From the NCBI GenBank assembly GCA_025526935.1, contig JAHLKD010000073.1, positions 236,001-300,000 on the forward strand: a stretch of DNA of 64,000 nt, read 5' to 3'. Within the stretch, counting starts at the first letter, position 1. Each line of letters begins with the position of its first letter. The notes below the pieces were generated by a model. The model was not told the DNA's origin. It made no database searches and saw only the letters and a program-made list of their open reading frames with translations. A program made the position numbers and the translations under genes. Positions 32,331-44,608 of this stretch are shown here, one piece after another. The stretch is from Cladochytrium replicatum (Eukaryota > Chytridiomycota > Chytridiomycetes > Cladochytriales > Cladochytriaceae).

Positions 32331-35327
32331 TCAACCCCTCCACTTGCCCTCATTAGTCCACACCCCGCCTCCATATCCCTCCTCGGCCCCCCGCCCACTC
32401 CCAACCTCACCCTCCGCAGCCCCCCACCCACTCCCCGCATTCCCGCCCGCCAACGACGCCAACGCCGCAATCCCAGCAGCAGCCTGCCATCCCGTCCCGC
32501 TGCCGCCTTTCGTCGCGTTCGGCGGCGTCACGACACCACCCCAACCAGTCGTGGCACCAGCCACCCTCGACAACGGCATCGTCGTCGACGGCGGTGTTAG
32601 CGGCTTCGGGCTTCCCATCGGACTACCCCCATCGCCCCATCCGACTCCGGACCCGACGCTCGCGATCGACAGGTTCCCAGCGCTGCTCTTGCGAGACAAG
32701 TCCCGGTTGAGAACGGGTAGAGGTGGCTGCCACGGCCCGCTGCCTGTGCTTGGGCTGCGTCCGGATTCGCCGATCGCCCCCCAGTTCGCTTTCAATCGGT
32801 TCGAGATCGCAGACGCGACCGCAGGGTTCGTTGTTGTCGTTGAGAAACTCGGTTTCGGCGCCCACCCGGTTCCGTTACCGGAAGGTGTGCTCGGCGGTGA
32901 CGACCCTTCGTCAACGTCCGCAAGACTGCTGCTCGGCCATACCATGTGGCTCCTCGACCTTCGCACGCTCGGATGATGCTGCCCGGCTGCATGGTAGATC
33001 TGCGGGTGCTGAAGCGAAACGGGTCCGTGCGCATCCAACATCCCAGACGAAAGCGGCGAACCGTTCCCACTTCCACGTTCACTCGTGGGTCCCCAGCTAT
33101 GCGTAGGTGCCATACTAACCGGTGCGGCTGTAGAAATATTGCTCATCCCAAGCGTCCTTTGCTCGCCCCACATCTTCGAGCTACCACTGTGATAGTTTTG
33201 GTTCAGATTGTCCACCGACACCGCACGCGTCGGACCCTTCCATCCTGGCGACAGATCTCTATGCCACGCCTGTCTCGGTCCACCACGTTCAGGCACAGGC
33301 GCCCCAACCGCACCCCAGGAAGGTTTCGCGCCCGGTGCAACGTGCTGTGGAAGTGCGCTCCCACCAACCCACGTGCCTTTCCCACCAAACCCGCCGTAAT
33401 TCGTCCCGGGCTGCTGTCCAGGCGTTCCCTGTGTCGTAGGCGGCGAAGCCGCGTCGTCCCATTCCGACGAACTGGGCCACGGCATGTGGCTCCTCGACCT
33501 CCGCACACCAGGATGATTCAGAGCGTGATGCAGCTGTGCAACCTGAAACGGACTCGTTATGTGTCCACCCACATCAAGCGACAGTGGAGAATGTGCGTAT
33601 TGCGGCTTTTCATTCCATGTACCCCCGAGATCACCTGCGGCGCCAGCACCGCCGGATCCAGCTCCCCAGTTCTGGCTCGCAAGATGGTTACCGCTTGTCG
33701 GCCCACCTTCCGCGTATCCTTTCCGCGGAGTGTGTCCGAGGGAAAGGTTGTCCAAAGAAACGTGGCGCGTCGGACCACGCCAAGCAGGTCCGTTCTCTTG
33801 CGCAGAAAGGTGCGTAGATAGAGAGTTCCCGAATGCGACGTTGAGTGCAGCTGCAGCCGCGCTGTTTGCGCTTGCGACTGCCGCAGCGATTGTCGAGGAA
33901 GCAGGGTTCATACCTGGCGGCCAGGTAGGCGAAGGGTGCGGGGAGTTGCTTCCAGACCGCGGCCACTGCCCACCAAACGCACCACCAGGTGACGGGCCTA
34001 CGCTGCTGCTTCGGATGGTTGATTTGATAGGGTTATGACTTGATGTGCCGTCGTTCCAGCCAAGCGCATTTGGTTGCGCCGGTGCCGAAGTGTCGTTGGG
34101 TTTGTCCCAGTTAAGCCCGGTAGAAAAACTTGAGTTGTTGGGGCGGGGCGGGGAGTCCCATGAATGGGTTCCCGCGCCGGAGCCGTTGCCTGTGGACGGT
34201 ATGTTCCATCCAGCAGGAACGGCGATCGAAAGACCACTCTGGGTCCCATTTCCAGCTTCTCCAGTGCCACTAGCAGAGGTTTGAAGTCGTAGAGGGACAG
34301 ATCTGTCCCGAGCAGCTGGTTGCGTGTTGATTGTGAGGTCGGTTGGTCTCATGGAGCGGTTGGAGTCCTTCTTGCCATAGGATTTGAGTCGACCTGATAA
34401 TCAGAGAAAACATATGTGAAATGTAAGCAACTCCACCAATATAGATAATATTCGTACTTGGATCGTATTCAATCTTAAGACGAGATCCACGCATACGCTG
34501 AGAGAAAGGGCAGGACTGATCAGAATTACATGATATACATATGGCCGATCGACGTACCTCTCCGCTCAGTCTAAGGGCACGTTCCAGATTCTCTGCATCC
34601 GCAATGTCAATGTAAGCACACGGCCTCTTGTCCGAACGCTTTGCCGACACCTTGACCCTCATCAGCTATTTATAAAAGCAAGTAAATCAGATGTCAAATA
34701 TCTCTCACTCGGTCAACACTTTCACTTTACTTGAATTCCTCTGAAAAAACCACGGACATCCTCCTCAGTCACGTCTTCGGGAAGATTGCCGACCCAAACG
34801 GTCATCCTGAGCACCGAATCGGGTAGTCCGTGATGCGAGATTCCCGACGACGAAGTAGTCGAGTCCTCGCTCCGGGTGTCATCCCAGCCGCTGGTCTCCG
34901 GGACAGGAGCTGGCACCGCGAAGATCTTTAAGGCGGTGTTCGACTTAAAGTTTGATGCGGGGTCCTCCTCGGGTACCATATGCAGCTGGAGCCCGCGCGA
35001 AGGAGGTGGAATGGGCTGTTGCTGGTGTTGCTCAGCGGCCTCCCAAGACTCAGCAAAGACAGGGAGCGGCAGACCTTTCCCCATGCCGAATGTGGTGGGT
35101 TGCGTGTTATTGTTATCACTGGACCATTCTGGAGTTGAAGGGGTCGAAGAGTTTGCAGAGACCTGTGTGGTAGGAGCGCCTGACGCGCCAGTCGGCGTTG
35201 GGAACCAGCCAGAGCGGGGAAAAAGATCGGCGGAGGTAGTGGTTGGCGCGGGGCCCCAACCTATGGAGGGAGGGGGGCCGACGGATTTTGAAGGCGAGTC
35301 TTTGCGTGTTCCGGGATCGCAGGTCAT
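32331..35327 (-). CDS. RNA-binding protein: one RRM and long low-complexity tail
   Basis: The ATG at 35327 starts a Ser/Thr/Pro/Gly-rich N terminus of about 175 residues. An RRM follows across several exons: RNP2 VWVGNLP, EDVTEEDVRGFFRGI, and RNP1-like RPCAYIDIADAENLERAL, ending RLKIEYDPS near 34460. The last exon (about 34395–32331) encodes about 690 residues rich in Gly, Ser, Pro, Trp and Asn with no domain. It holds internal repeats: VRRSRSHM[PV]WPSS twice and GPTR[HA]VS[LV]DNL twice. Tails of this kind often mediate condensate formation, which is inference here. I cannot assign an orthologue. Large open frames on the plus strand over the tail are codon-bias shadows. Confidence 0.75.
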
Positions 35328-35764
35328 AGTTAGGTAGTGGTAGAGGTTAAGAGTGCGATCGGAGGAACAGGCAGCAGAGAAGAAGCTGTCGAGGATAATA
35401 GAAATCGACGGTACTTTTGGCAGCGGAGAGGCAACGGATCGGCAAGCACAGCGTCGGAGGCAACCAGCAGACACAAAGTAGGCAGACAGGCAGGCTGAGC
35501 TGGGGGTAGGACGGGAGAATAGAAAAGACCGGAGGAGTTCCAGAGGTGTACACACACTGCAACCGGTTGCCAGCACGACGGGCTGTGAGACGATTTGGCG
35601 GACTTGAGAACACACAACCTGTCGATGAAACTGTAAAAAAATAGAAAACAAAAGTGAATCTAACTTTGCACTCTCTCTGACGGACAGTTTTTGGAGAATA
35701 TATGGATTGTGTATGTGCGTCCGTGTACAAACTAAAACAGCCTTTTTTAAATTGTGGGTTATGT
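35328..35764 (-). other. Gap between RPS4 stop and RRM gene start
   Basis: About 440 bp between two minus-strand genes. Apparent open frames continue from RPS4 through here only because RPS4's last intron is read through. It should hold the RPS4 3' UTR and the RRM promoter. No other gene is visible. Confidence 0.7.
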
Positions 35765-36966
35765 TCACTGGGATGCAGCGCGCTCCCTCCGGCTGTGGTA
35801 TGTATTAGATCAGCACATGTCAAAGTAATGTTCGGCAGAAATACATACAGGTCACGCTCCTCGGCAATGGAGAGCTTGACACCGCGGCCCTTGGGCAACG
35901 AGATCCAGGGCTTTTGGCCCTGACCGATGACGAACACGTTGGTCAATCGGGTGGCGAACGAGTGACCAGCTGCGTCCTTGATGTGGACAATGTCGAAACC
36001 GCCGTGGTGACGTTCACGGTGGGTGATAGTACCGATACGACCCATGTTACGACCGCCGGTGATGTAGGACAAGTTACCAACCTCAAAGTGAACAAAGTCG
36101 GTCACCTTGTTGGCGGCAATGTCAATCTTCACGGTGTCGTTGACCTTGATGACAGGGTCGGGGTAACGGATGGTGCGACCATCGTGCGTGACAATGAAGG
36201 GGATGCCCTTGGCGCCAACCTGCACACGTTTAACCTTGCACAATTTGTATTGCGCCTCGTTGTCGTCAATGCGGTGGATGGTGAAACGACCCTTAACGTC
36301 GTAGACGAGACGGAAGTTCTCCCCAGTCTTCTCAATGGTGATGACGTCTGCGATATCAAGGTTAAAACACATGCACAAAAACATTTCAATATCTGTAGCA
36401 CACCCATGAAGCCAGCGGGGTAGGTAACGTCGGTGCGGACCTTTCCGTCGACCTTCACCAAGCGCTGCATAAGGATGGTCTTTGTCTCCTTTCCGTTGAG
36501 CGCATATTTCAGGCGATTGCGGATGAAGACGATGAGCGGAAGGCACTCGCGCAATTTGTGGGGGCCAGGCGAGGGACGGGGAGCCCAGGTACCCGTCAGT
36601 TTGTCCAACATCCAGTGCTTGGGGGCATTGAGCTAGAGTGCAAGAAAGTGAGACCAAAGAAAAATAAACGTTCTCGGACGTACCCGCTTCAAGTGCTTCC
36701 TCGGTCCGCGTGCCTGAAAGGTGAATAGCAGTCAGCTTCAGATCAGCAAAACAGCCATGTCCACTCAACAACGTCGCTGCAATAATCACCATCACGTCTA
36801 TCCCATCCATCCATGCTCCATCCATCCATCATATCATCACTGAATCATCCATCATCGATGCATCGCAGCGCTACTCTGCACTGCACTGCACTGCTCTGCT
36901 CTGCATCGTTCGCCTCATAACTCGCCCGGTACGTCGCCCGCAAACGCTCTGCCAGTTAGTTACCAT
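35765..36966 (-). CDS. RPS4: 40S ribosomal protein S4 (eS4)
   Basis: Conserved along its length: [95 protein letters not shown] and [20 protein letters not shown]. It contains the S4-type RNA-binding and KOW regions and sits in the small subunit near the body–shoulder. Exon 1 codes for the start Met alone (36966–36964), followed by an intron to 36714 and a 30-nt exon 2 (36713–36684). The last exon is tiny: after ERDL it encodes RRERAASQ and stops at 35765. A simple run of CTGCACTG/CTGCT units lies within intron 1 near 36877–36905. Confidence 0.95.
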
Positions 36967-39070
36967 GTCGAAGTTGTTGAGCGAGCCGGGGGTGCACTGC
37001 CACAGATAGGAGCACTCACTTGTCTGAGCCACTGGAAAATCACCACATGTCAAAGCCACTGGAAGTGAATGTGAAGCATTTCCTAACGGTAACTGATGTG
37101 ACTATCCAAGGAAGTCGAGTGCGTATGCCAGTATCATATTAGTCTTTCTCTCCTGCAAAATCATCCAGAATATCAAAGTATTGGAAAGAGTTGGTGTTGT
37201 CGATTGACATCTGCCAGGATTCAACATGAGGGAGCAAACATCATACCAGTTGCATGACAGAGTTTGAAAGTTGATTGTTTGAAATCTTTGGGATCATTGC
37301 AGTTACAGAGTTTGAAACTTGATTGTTTGATGTCTTAGGGAACAGACTGGCCGGTGACTGCAGAGCAAGCTTTGTGACTGGCCTTTTTATCTTCATAGTG
37401 ACAAATCTGGAATAATCATGTGCTGAATGAATGGATGCATTGGATAAACCTGACTGATTCAGAAACAAGCAACCGATTTGGCTATTGTTCAAGTAGCACA
37501 ATCTCATCATAACCTGACTTAGAAAGTTGTGAAAGATTGTGTGTTTCATTTGCATCTTCCAGTTGATGATCCAATTCCTTGACAAGTTCCAAAGGAGTAT
37601 CTCAAGTTCCATAGAACGAAAGAGTTTGCATGAGTAATTATGCTGCAGGACTGACAGCTGCTATTGAAGCACTGATTATTTTTGCAAGAGGTTGTTGTCT
37701 CTAAAAACTGAGGGAGAGATAACTATCAATGTATTCTGACCAGATCAGAGACTGTGCTTTGCTCGAGTCCAATCAATGCATCGGCGTAATATACCGCAAG
37801 CTGCAACCTATCAACATGATTGAGATGTTTGTCAAGTGCTACAGATTCTTTATATGGCTCTCAATAATTTTTCATATGTCTCTCAGACGCTGCCGCAAAA
37901 AGGCTAGATTGTGTTCATTTGACCAATGTTTGAGTGCGAGTGCACGGGTGCAACGAAACTAAACGTCCAAGTTTGAACTTTCTCGTGCGGCAACAATCAC
38001 ATCTCCACTAAAAAAGTGTCGCAGGAGACCCAGAGGATTGAATTGTAAAACGCTTTGAGCTTGTTGGAATACTCTAACGCAATGCTCCTATCCAATTCCC
38101 CGACAAGATTAAATTGCCCCATGTCCCTGAACATCATCCCAGACGTCCTCTCGACCAGAAATGCGCAGATGGTTCAGGCAGCGTTCACACATTGCGAGTT
38201 ATTTCGGCACGAATCAATTTTCCCGCCCCGAAGTGAGTGGACTGATGCTGATCTACAATGTAAGTTTTGCAACAAAGGTGAGAAGTTCCTGTTGCTTACG
38301 TTGTTCTAATGTTTTCAATTCACGGGGATGTCAGCGTTACCGCTACAACCTGTAGCTGTCATCGCGGATGGTAACCGGTTGGCTGGCGATGATCTAGGTG
38401 AACTCTGGGACATAAGGGTTAGTTGGACCGGAAGTATGAAGTTGGTCATCGCAGCGTCGAGAAGTCCTGCAAAAGTTAGGGGGACGCTAACGCCACTGGG
38501 GTCGGTTGGTTGAATGGATCTCGAGAAGTTGGTTGAATGGATGTCGAGAATCAGATTCTCTGTCGTCCCAGCGGATGTGATGGGCTTTTCTTCGGGTTCA
38601 TTGTTTGCACTGGAGACAGAGTTGTGAACAAGGGGACATTAATCAATTGTTGTTAGTTGCACTTCATCACGCACTCCAACTTGTTCTCACAAACCCCAGG
38701 TTTATTACAATCCATGATGAGAACCACGGGTTCCCAAAAAGCGAGTGTACATATATCCAAAAAAGTAAGCCTTGGCCAGGAAAGCACAAAGCGAAACAAA
38801 TAAACGACAGACGACGTGCACTACTGCTGTATGTCAACTCTGCACCCAATAAATCAACCGCTTCGCATCAACAAAATGCCAAGAAGAAAACAAGCGCAAA
38901 AGCATCTGAAGAAGTGGGAAATTCTTTCTGTTCTAAGCAGGGTGGGGAAAAAGGTAAGAAGAGACGATTGTGAAAGAGCGTGCACTGTAGACTTGATGAC
39001 CCCAAGGATAAACGGCAAAGGAATATGCTCAAAAAGAGTAGTGCTTGTGGGAGAATGAGTGAAAACAGGC
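36967..39070. other. 2.1-kb stretch with only weak coding signals
   Basis: At 37258–37345 a 36–40-bp unit occurs twice, with core CAGAGTTTGAAA and TTGATTGTTTGA. At 38085–38513 a two-exon plus-strand frame can be built (intron about 38261–38332) with segments NIIPDVLSTRNAQMVQAAF and VAVIADGNRLAGDDLGELWD. It has no recognised domain and no clear start, so it stays a hypothetical or relic. The rest shows no coding pattern. Confidence 0.4.
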
Positions 39071-40213
39071 TTAAAGGAAGAAGGCTGCGCTTGCGACCAA
39101 GACGAAAGCGGTTGCAACACCAGTCTTGAAGACGCCCGTCTTCCAAGATGATGCAGCACCCTGTGCAAGACCTGCTGCGTCAGAGTCTGCACCGCTGCTT
39201 CCACCGTAGCTGGGGTCAGTTCCCGAACCGCCGGACCCGTCGGAACCGCCAGCGCCGGTCTGACCATCGAGAGGTTCGCAATCAAATTCGTCGCCGTTGA
39301 CATCTGTGCACATAAAGTCCTTGCCAAAGTCAACATCCTCGATGCAGTTGAACTCGTTTTCGTCGATGGAGTTGACGTCCTTGCACATCAGGTTCATGTC
39401 AACAAGAACTTCTAGGCAGTCAAAGTCGCCTTCAACGTTGCCGCCATTGTTGCCACCAGCCTGACCAGTGGGTGTTGCGTAAACAGTAGTTGTGGTGGTG
39501 CCGTCGACGTTGACATCGGTTGGTGCACCTACTTGGAGAGCAGTGCCAGTTGTGGTGGTGGTTCCATCAACGTTCACATCGGTGGGCGCGCCGACTTGGA
39601 CAGCCCCACCAGTTGTGGTACCGTCAATGTTGATGTCAGTTGGTGCATCGACTTGGCGTTGCTCAGTTGGGCTGTCGGTTGCTGCAGGAGCGCCAGTTGC
39701 GTTGGGGTCAACGTTGACGTCGGTGGGAGCACCAATCTGAACGGCAGCACCTGATGTTGTGGTACCAGCTTGGTTGTTTAGGAGAGGAAGGTCGTTGGGG
39801 TTCATGTTAAGGGCAACTTCCCAAGAGTCAGGAGCGGAGCCAGCTTCAGCGGGCGCACCACCAGCGGTGTCGGCAGCAGCGGTGCCGGTTGTGGCACCTG
39901 CAGAAGAGTCTCCACCGCCGTAGCCATAGTCGCCAGCAGCAAGAGCATTGAACGCATCCCCATCAAGTTCTTCATCTTCAGGTTCATCACTTTCATCATA
40001 ATTGGAGTTCTCGTCAGCCAAAGCAAGGGCGTTGAAGTCGATTTCGTCACGCTTGTTAATCTTGTATGGAAGACGGTTGCTACCGATGTGACCGAGTGGG
40101 TTCGTTTCGGCATCGCCTACGCGGGCTGGAGCAGCAGAAGCGATAGGAGCATTGGAGAGGGTAGCGATGGTGGCCGCAACGAGGGCAGCGATGGTAGCAA
40201 CGGAGGGACGCAT
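39071..40213 (-). CDS. Secreted, probably GPI-anchored repeat protein
   Basis: A single exon of 380 codons. The N terminus is a signal peptide (VATIAALVAATIATLSNA, cleavage near ASAAP). A dibasic site (NKR) follows at about residue 54. The next part is acidic, with FNALALADEN and FNALAAGDYG as a diverged pair. The middle carries four copies of the unit [QD]xGAPTDVNVD or its variants, separated by Thr/Gly-rich spacers. A Cys-containing acidic domain follows (FDCLEVLVDMNLMC, FNCIEDVDFGKDFMC, FDCEP), itself apparently duplicated. The end is Gly/Ser-rich then hydrophobic (TGVATAFVLVASAAFFL), as for a GPI-anchor signal. Wall or surface location follows from this. I do not recognise the family. Confidence 0.8.
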   Translation of the reverse strand: MRPSVATIAALVAATIATLSNAPIASAAPARVGDAETNPLGHIGSNRLPYKINKRDEIDFNALALADENSNYDESDEPEDEELDGDAFNALAAGDYGYGGGDSSAGATTGTAAADTAGGAPAEAGSAPDSWEVALNMNPNDLPLLNNQAGTTTSGAAVQIGAPTDVNVDPNATGAPAATDSPTEQRQVDAPTDINIDGTTTGGAVQVGAPTDVNVDGTTTTTGTALQVGAPTDVNVDGTTTTTVYATPTGQAGGNNGGNVEGDFDCLEVLVDMNLMCKDVNSIDENEFNCIEDVDFGKDFMCTDVNGDEFDCEPLDGQTGAGGSDGSGGSGTDPSYGGSSGADSDAAGLAQGAASSWKTGVFKTGVATAFVLVASAAFFL

Positions 40214-43200
40214 GGTGAAACTAAAGGATGGGAGGTGTTGCTGTGATTACGGATTGAAGGTCCGAGGTGGGGCAATACAAGAGAAGAAGAAGTGGCAGTG
40301 CGGAGGGGTTGCGGTAGAGGAGGCGCAAGGGGCCTACCATACAGGGTTATATGAGGGGGAGCGGTAGGGTGGCAGTGTGATTGGGAAAATATACACCGGA
40401 ATGGTGTTGGCAATTATTAGATGGTTGAAAAATTGTGAGTCTGTGCTGGCTCTTGTGCAGAGAGGAACGTGGTCACGTGTGTATTGATTTATGGCAGGAC
40501 GGCACATTTGTGTAGAGGGCACGTGTGACAAAAACACCTACATATTGGACAGGATGATACAGGCAGGAGGGGACCACTATGGCATTAGTGTATAACATAC
40601 TGAAAAGTAGTCCAGGCATATGACGGCTTTTTCGCACAAAATTGAACAGCCCCTATGTTACCTCTTTTTTTGTTTGTGTTAATGAGAAATTTAACAAAAC
40701 GTGTCTTAGCTTGCCACATCCTCTTTTTTGGGATGCACAAGAACGTGTGTTTGATTTATCATGTGTCTTCACGCCACACAAAAACGTCTGTCGGATTTAA
40801 ACTTCTGTATATTAAAAAATGTCACCATGGACAACTCTGAATCATGATGCTAGGTCTTATCAATCACAAAAGTGCATGACTTCACACCACACAGCCTCAT
40901 GCAAAATTGCCCGCACCGTCAGAGAAGTTGCCTCGATCGCTGAACTGGATGCTCAAAAGATCTGATAAAATGGTTCAGATTAAAGATGTGTTTAGATGTC
41001 ACATACTACAGATAGGTGGTCACATGTATAATTAGTTTCCGGATTAAGAACAAACACAAAGTTGCTCATATAGGAGTTTTTGTGCAGTGGCTTAAAACAG
41101 CAAGCTCAAAACATCAAACAGGCTGAGCTATTTTCTTATAGACACATCCAATTTTCCGTCACAAACACCCCCCATTTCCATAACAGGATTTCTGTGCATA
41201 AAAGCCGCCATACAGGCATGTCTGTGCTCCTCACCCATGCCAAAACATCTCATCTTCACTTTGTCCAAACTGATCCTTGACTTGGGCTCTGCTGCTGACT
41301 ATCACAGTTACACATGTCACCCCATTGCCTACTGCCTGTGATATTTGTTATCGGACATCTTCAAATGCTCACTTAATTGAAATCAAAAATCTTATCTCTC
41401 CACACAGCAATGCAATGCAAATGAGATGTACATTGAGGCGATTGTCGATGATAGGGATGATGATGGCAGAATCAATGAAGATATTAATTGGTCGAAGAAA
41501 ACGACAACAACTTTGCATCACCATGGACGCTGAAAGTTCAGCAAGTGATAATATTGATATATTAAAGGAGAGCCTGATGGATGTTTAATTCTGTGTATCT
41601 TTGATGGGTTCGATCATTGGTTGCTAGTGTTGGACTAGACAGCTTACTGGACTCTATTATAGTCACTTTAAACAACTACAAAACACACTACGAAATAGCA
41701 GGTAGACTGGAGACATCCAGGAGTTCTCAATGCAGGATGCAGAGGGACATGTTGGTTATAATTGTGAAGCTGGTAACAATCATTTACTCTGGAAGAATAA
41801 TATGTAATTATGATGGTGAGAACATGTGCTTAAGTGTCTTCTATGATGTTACCAAGTATAGTAAGGTGCACCACGGGTGAGACTGCGCAGGTGTTGAGTT
41901 ATTGTTTTGAGTTGTTTTGCTGATTCTTAGGGGATGCAGGAATTGCAGTGGAGGTTTTTTTCTGACTTGGTGAAGTGGTTTATTGTTGGTGTCTCTTTTT
42001 GAGGTAAGGTGCAATGTGAGGTCATTCCAGCATTGAAATTGAAATCTGGCTGTGTTCCCCTCCACTATCAATTCAAAAGCGTTTCTGAGACCTGCAATAT
42101 CTGGTGGATGGGGCCGAAAAGCATGCAGATAGTAATGACAATGTCAGTAGAAGCTCTTCCAAGGCAAGAATGACATTGACTTCGTCGAGCGTCCACGATT
42201 CAGGTGGGGTTTTGCAGGTAAATTAACTCTTAGCACTCATGGTTCTTAAGAGGGAACTGGCGGTGTGTTAAAAACTAGCATATCAGACTGTTCGCTATAT
42301 GGGTTATCCTTTGGGTTGTCTTTTTTCTCTTTAATCTGAGAGTTTTCTTGTCAATCCCTCTTCGTTCTTATTTATGGACTTGTATTTCATGTAATTATTT
42401 CCATGTTTGGCAGGTTCTGTGTAGAGTGATGGTGGCATTTAGTGGGGAATGTGGTGTGGCTTGGTCCTTGGAGTTGATGTGACCAATGTCTTTGACCACA
42501 GCATTCCCTGGTTGCCTGACCAGCTTGGGTGTAGTGTACAGCCTGTCTGATTATTAGGCATATACACACACCTGGGAGAACAGGTACTGGGCCAAGAGAC
42601 GGAACCTGGAGCTGTTGTGCTAGCTACAGTACAGCTAAAAACACCCTACCGCTGCCAGGAGAAGCCCTTGGTTTTTAACACGGTGCACACAAAACAGAGT
42701 TGTAAAGGAATGGGATTGCTGGGAATTCTGTTGGGATTGGTTCTTTGGGAGAAAGTGACAAGGTGTCAATGTCATGAAGATGCTATCGGGGGTGAATCGT
42801 TCAAGAATTGACTGAACGAGGTTCTGGATCCTGACAAGTACAAGTGGGCTGTTGATATTGTAAGGGCTGATGCTGTTGATCATAGTTTTATTGAAATTTT
42901 GGCTACTAAGGTGCGCGAGAAGAAAGAAAGTGATTCCACAAAGGAGGGAGATCTCTACCTTGTTAAAAGGGTCAATCAATCAGCGTCCTGCTCTTTGGAG
43001 GACATGCTGGATGCATGAAGAGATCTGACGATGTGTGTTGGATTATGAATAAACTCTTTTTCTACAGTCACTTTAACAACCATATACAGAACACATCGTA
43101 ACATTTCAAAGAAATGTTACATGTTACTTCAGTCCAAGAGTATTCTTTGTTCCCATGTAGGAACGAAGACCTCATTGTCTGATTGAAGCACTGTTTAGTG

Positions 43201-44608
43201 ATCACCAGTAATATTTTCTTATTGGGAACAGCAGTTTAGTAATCAAGCCATACTACTATATAAGAGTATGCAACAATTATTGAATGGCGTGTATGAGTCT
43301 CAGGATCTACTCTACTCAATCACATTCGAACCGAGTTTTCCCTACTTATACTCTGCCAATTTACCACAGTATTCTACATAACAATTTTCGATGTTCTATC
43401 AATCGTCATTGAGGATCAAACAACAATCACGACCTAGACATCATCCAATCATTTTCTCAGCTGAGTATGGATGAAGCTGAAACCTTTCAGTGGAGAGTCT
43501 CTCCACGCGAGGTCTGCTTTAAGGACGCCAAGGCTTTTGCCAAATCGAAGGGATGCATTCGACATCTGTACCGGTATGCGATCACAGAACCCCAACTTGC
43601 TTTTGGTCAACTACCTCAAATTCCGGCTCCAGTACAAGCTCCGCCTGCGGGAGCTGATCAGGCTGACACATTCCAGCTACAAGTCACAGCAGGTCAATAA
43701 CAACAGTGCGTCAGAGAACAGTTGGGCTCAACAGCAGTACGACAGTGACATGACTACATGACAATCAGACAACCTAAACAACAGGCGAAGAGCATCCTCA
43801 AGGAATGTTTTCCCCTTTACTACGATTTGGTAGAATCACTCGATCATGCATACAAACTAGTTCAGGGAATCCGGGCTATCTTCGCTAGAGACACTCAGAT
43901 GACATTTCATTTTAACAGCTGATCCAATAATGGGAATGATTCAATGGGCAAAATTTCCAAAGTTTGCCTGGCGTGGATCAAGAAATCTGAGCGGAAGCGT
44001 CCAATCAAAGCTTCCTTCAACTTTCCCAGTTTTCCAAATCCTGAACACGCTCATGCCTCCACTGTTCATCATGACCGTCCCACCAGCGTGATGCCACAGA
44101 ATTATCTTTGAACCGCAGCACCATAGCTTGAGCTTGCATTGGTTCTGTCCAAGTTTGACTAATTGCAACTTTACTCACCGCTTTGAAAAACTTCTCTAAC
44201 TCATTTGAACTGCATCATCAGCCTGGCCTGAAGAGGAAGTCCCAGCAAAAAGAGGTGTGTTGTTCAGAGCATTCTGGTCCAACTTCTCTGATTGTTTGGT
44301 GAGAAGCCCAGTTTGTTGGACTGCTGAAACAATTTCCAGTCCAAACTAACCTGCTTGAGCAATACAGCCGATTCGGCACGTTCTTCTAAGCTCTCGAGAC
44401 AATGTGATGCTTGAATACAGAGACAGAGCTATCGAGACATTGTGATGCTTGAAAACAGATACAGAGATCCAAATTCAACTCCAAGTAATTTTAGGGACAT
44501 ATGTATGAGTTGATATTATGTTCGAGCAGTTTATTGAGCAGTAAAAATAGGTTGAACAATATAACCTTAGCTCTTCCCACAGCTCTTCCCACAGCTCATT
44601 CTCCTGCT
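40214..44608. other. 4.4-kb AT-rich gene-poor region
   Basis: No frame here shows a recognisable domain or convincing exon chain. A frame at 43471–43761 ends in a basic helix-like stretch (NYLKFRLQYKLRLRELIRLT) and could be debris of a mobile element, but nothing diagnostic (DDE, reverse transcriptase, terminal repeats) was found. Near 44397–44466 a unit with GACATTGTGATGCTTGAA or close variant occurs twice about 44 bp apart. CACGTG hexamers near 40475 and 40520 lie upstream of the secreted-protein gene. Composition changes towards more A+T than in the flanking genes. Confidence 0.5.

Noticed and set aside
32266-33821. Plus-strand ORFs of 236 and 291 codons over the RRM gene tail
   Set aside because: They mirror low-complexity Gly/Ser/Pro codons of the minus-strand gene and have no domain or start context.
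35347-36825. 492-codon minus-strand ORF containing most of RPS4
   Set aside because: It reads through RPS4 introns at both ends. Splicing to a short last exon gives a normal eS4 length and tail.
41400-41600. Possible chromodomain or retrotransposon fragment (YIEAIVDDRDDDG)
   Set aside because: Lacks the aromatic cage pattern and flanking integrase or reverse transcriptase; too short to support.
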